This document shows, piece after piece, positions 63,378-64,000 of a DNA stretch of 64,000 nucleotides. The translations under genes and the position numbers were made by a program. Origin of the DNA: Actinomyces respiraculi (GTDB lineage Bacteria > Actinomycetota > Actinomycetes > Actinomycetales > Actinomycetaceae). The stretch lies in contig NZ_CP063989.1 in assembly GCF_014595995.2 (NCBI RefSeq), forward strand, positions 1 to 64,000, written 5' to 3'. The notes beneath the pieces were generated by a model. The model did not search any database. It was not told the origin of the DNA and saw only the letters and a list, made by a program, of their open reading frames with translations. Position 1 is the stretch's first letter. The number at the start of each line of letters is the position of its first letter.

Positions 63378-64000
63378 GCACCACCTACGCCACGACCCAC
63401 GTGACCTACTCCTCCGACGGCGCCTCCGACACTGCCACCCCCCTCGTCGAGCAGCCCTACGAGACCAGCTGGAGCGCCGGTTCCGGCACTGTCACCGCCC
63501 TCGTCGTCGGTGGTACCTGCTCCGTCGACACCTCGGACCTCGACAGCCTCGCTCTCGCCCTCACCGCCGCGGGCGACCATCTCGACCAGGCCCGCCTCGA
63601 GGTGCTCAAGACTATCACCGAGGTCGAGAGTGCCGGCCCGCCACCGGTGGAGGCCCCGACGCATGTCCTGGCGTACCCCTCCATGGTGCCAGTAACCCTG
63701 CCCGGCGCCGAGCCCGCAGGTGGGACGACCGCCGGCTGGGCCTGGGGTGACAACGACAGCGTTCCCGTCCCCGGCGTCGGACGCTTAAGCAGGAACGTCA
63801 CCTGCATGCTCGGCCAGCACCACGCCATCAATGCTCTCGAGGTGCTCGCGGACGGTCCCAGCTCCCTGGCGGAGACCGCCGGCGCCCTGCACGACCTCGC
63901 GTCCGCGGTCACTGAGGCCGCCGATGCCTACTCGGGCGCCGAGTCGGCGGTCCGGGCCCGCTGGGCCACCGGCACCCTGTCAGACCTGAGAACGGACGTG
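63374..64000 (+). CDS. Hypothetical partner protein, cut by window end
   Basis: The frame is open from the ATG at 63374 to the last base of the window; the C-terminus is missing. The first 209 residues have a Thr/Ser-rich start (MSTTYATTHVTYSSDG), then alternating helical Ala-rich stretches, including SLALALTAAGDHLDQARLEV and SSLAETAGALHDLASAVTEAADA. I do not recognise the family. Its ATG overlaps the stop of the WXG-like gene (ATGA), so the two are probably translated together. A TTA leucine codon is present at 63785. Confidence 0.6.
   Translation, partial: MSTTYATTHVTYSSDGASDTATPLVEQPYETSWSAGSGTVTALVVGGTCSVDTSDLDSLALALTAAGDHLDQARLEVLKTITEVESAGPPPVEAPTHVLAYPSMVPVTLPGAEPAGGTTAGWAWGDNDSVPVPGVGRLSRNVTCMLGQHHAINALEVLADGPSSLAETAGALHDLASAVTEAADAYSGAESAVRARWATGTLSDLRTDV

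Overview
The window looks like the replication-origin region of a high-GC Gram-positive actinobacterium, most probably of the family Actinomycetaceae (an Actinomyces-like organism). The evidence is the gene order dnaA-dnaN-recF-DUF721-gyrB-gyrA-DUF3566-tRNA-Ile-(DLW-39)-tRNA-Ala, followed by ppiA/rhomboid/crgA/class E sortase and the cluster pknB-pknA-pbpA-rodA-pstP-fhaB-fhaA-tRNA-Leu. This order is conserved in Actinobacteria. Third codon positions are strongly G/C and GTG starts are common. The genus is an inference; there is no rRNA in the window.

Layout. 1-10.8 kb: oriC (DnaA boxes on both sides of dnaA, AT-rich stretch near 2100-2130) and the replication and topoisomerase genes. 10.8-17 kb: two tRNAs around a 42-residue DLW-39 gene, then an orphan Eco57I-like DNA methyltransferase that appears inserted next to tRNA-Ala, a second DnaA-box cluster at 12.83-13.01 kb, and the core genes rhomboid, cyclophilin, crgA and sortase E. 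17-25.8 kb: a seven-gene cell-wall growth and Ser/Thr kinase operon with a 4-base overlap at every junction. 26-33 kb: cstA with its small partner, a phosphoribosyltransferase, two transporter-like genes, and an accessory patch holding an IS481-type transposase remnant and a mirrored array of 19-base-period repeats. 33-41.4 kb: mtnN and luxS (activated methyl cycle and AI-2), a hydrolase, and an SLC13 carrier / sensor kinase / receiver-only regulator module. 41.4-55 kb: a large secreted, wall-anchored pullulanase, a DsbA-like protein, a DUF2079 membrane protein, cycA with kbl-tdh (threonine to glycine), and a flippase containing a kinase-like domain. 55-61 kb: csoR-copZ-copA with two mirror-image CsoR operators, then purB. 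61-64 kb: small methyltransferase and membrane protein genes, and at the right edge a WXG-like small protein overlapping a partner gene cut by the window end.

Functional links. The pullulanase ends in an LARTG-type sorting signal, the kind class E sortases are thought to use, and a class E sortase is encoded at 16 kb. LuxS and MtnN catalyse successive steps and are adjacent. Tdh and Kbl convert threonine to glycine, and CycA could carry glycine and D-amino acids. Many genes here start 6-8 bases after a TANNNT-like -10 element, so leaderless mRNAs appear common. The most unusual items are the mirrored 19-base array at 32.5 kb, the DnaA-box cluster 12.8 kb from oriC, the degenerate receiver domain inside the 37-kb sensor kinase, and the kinase-like domain inside the flippase.
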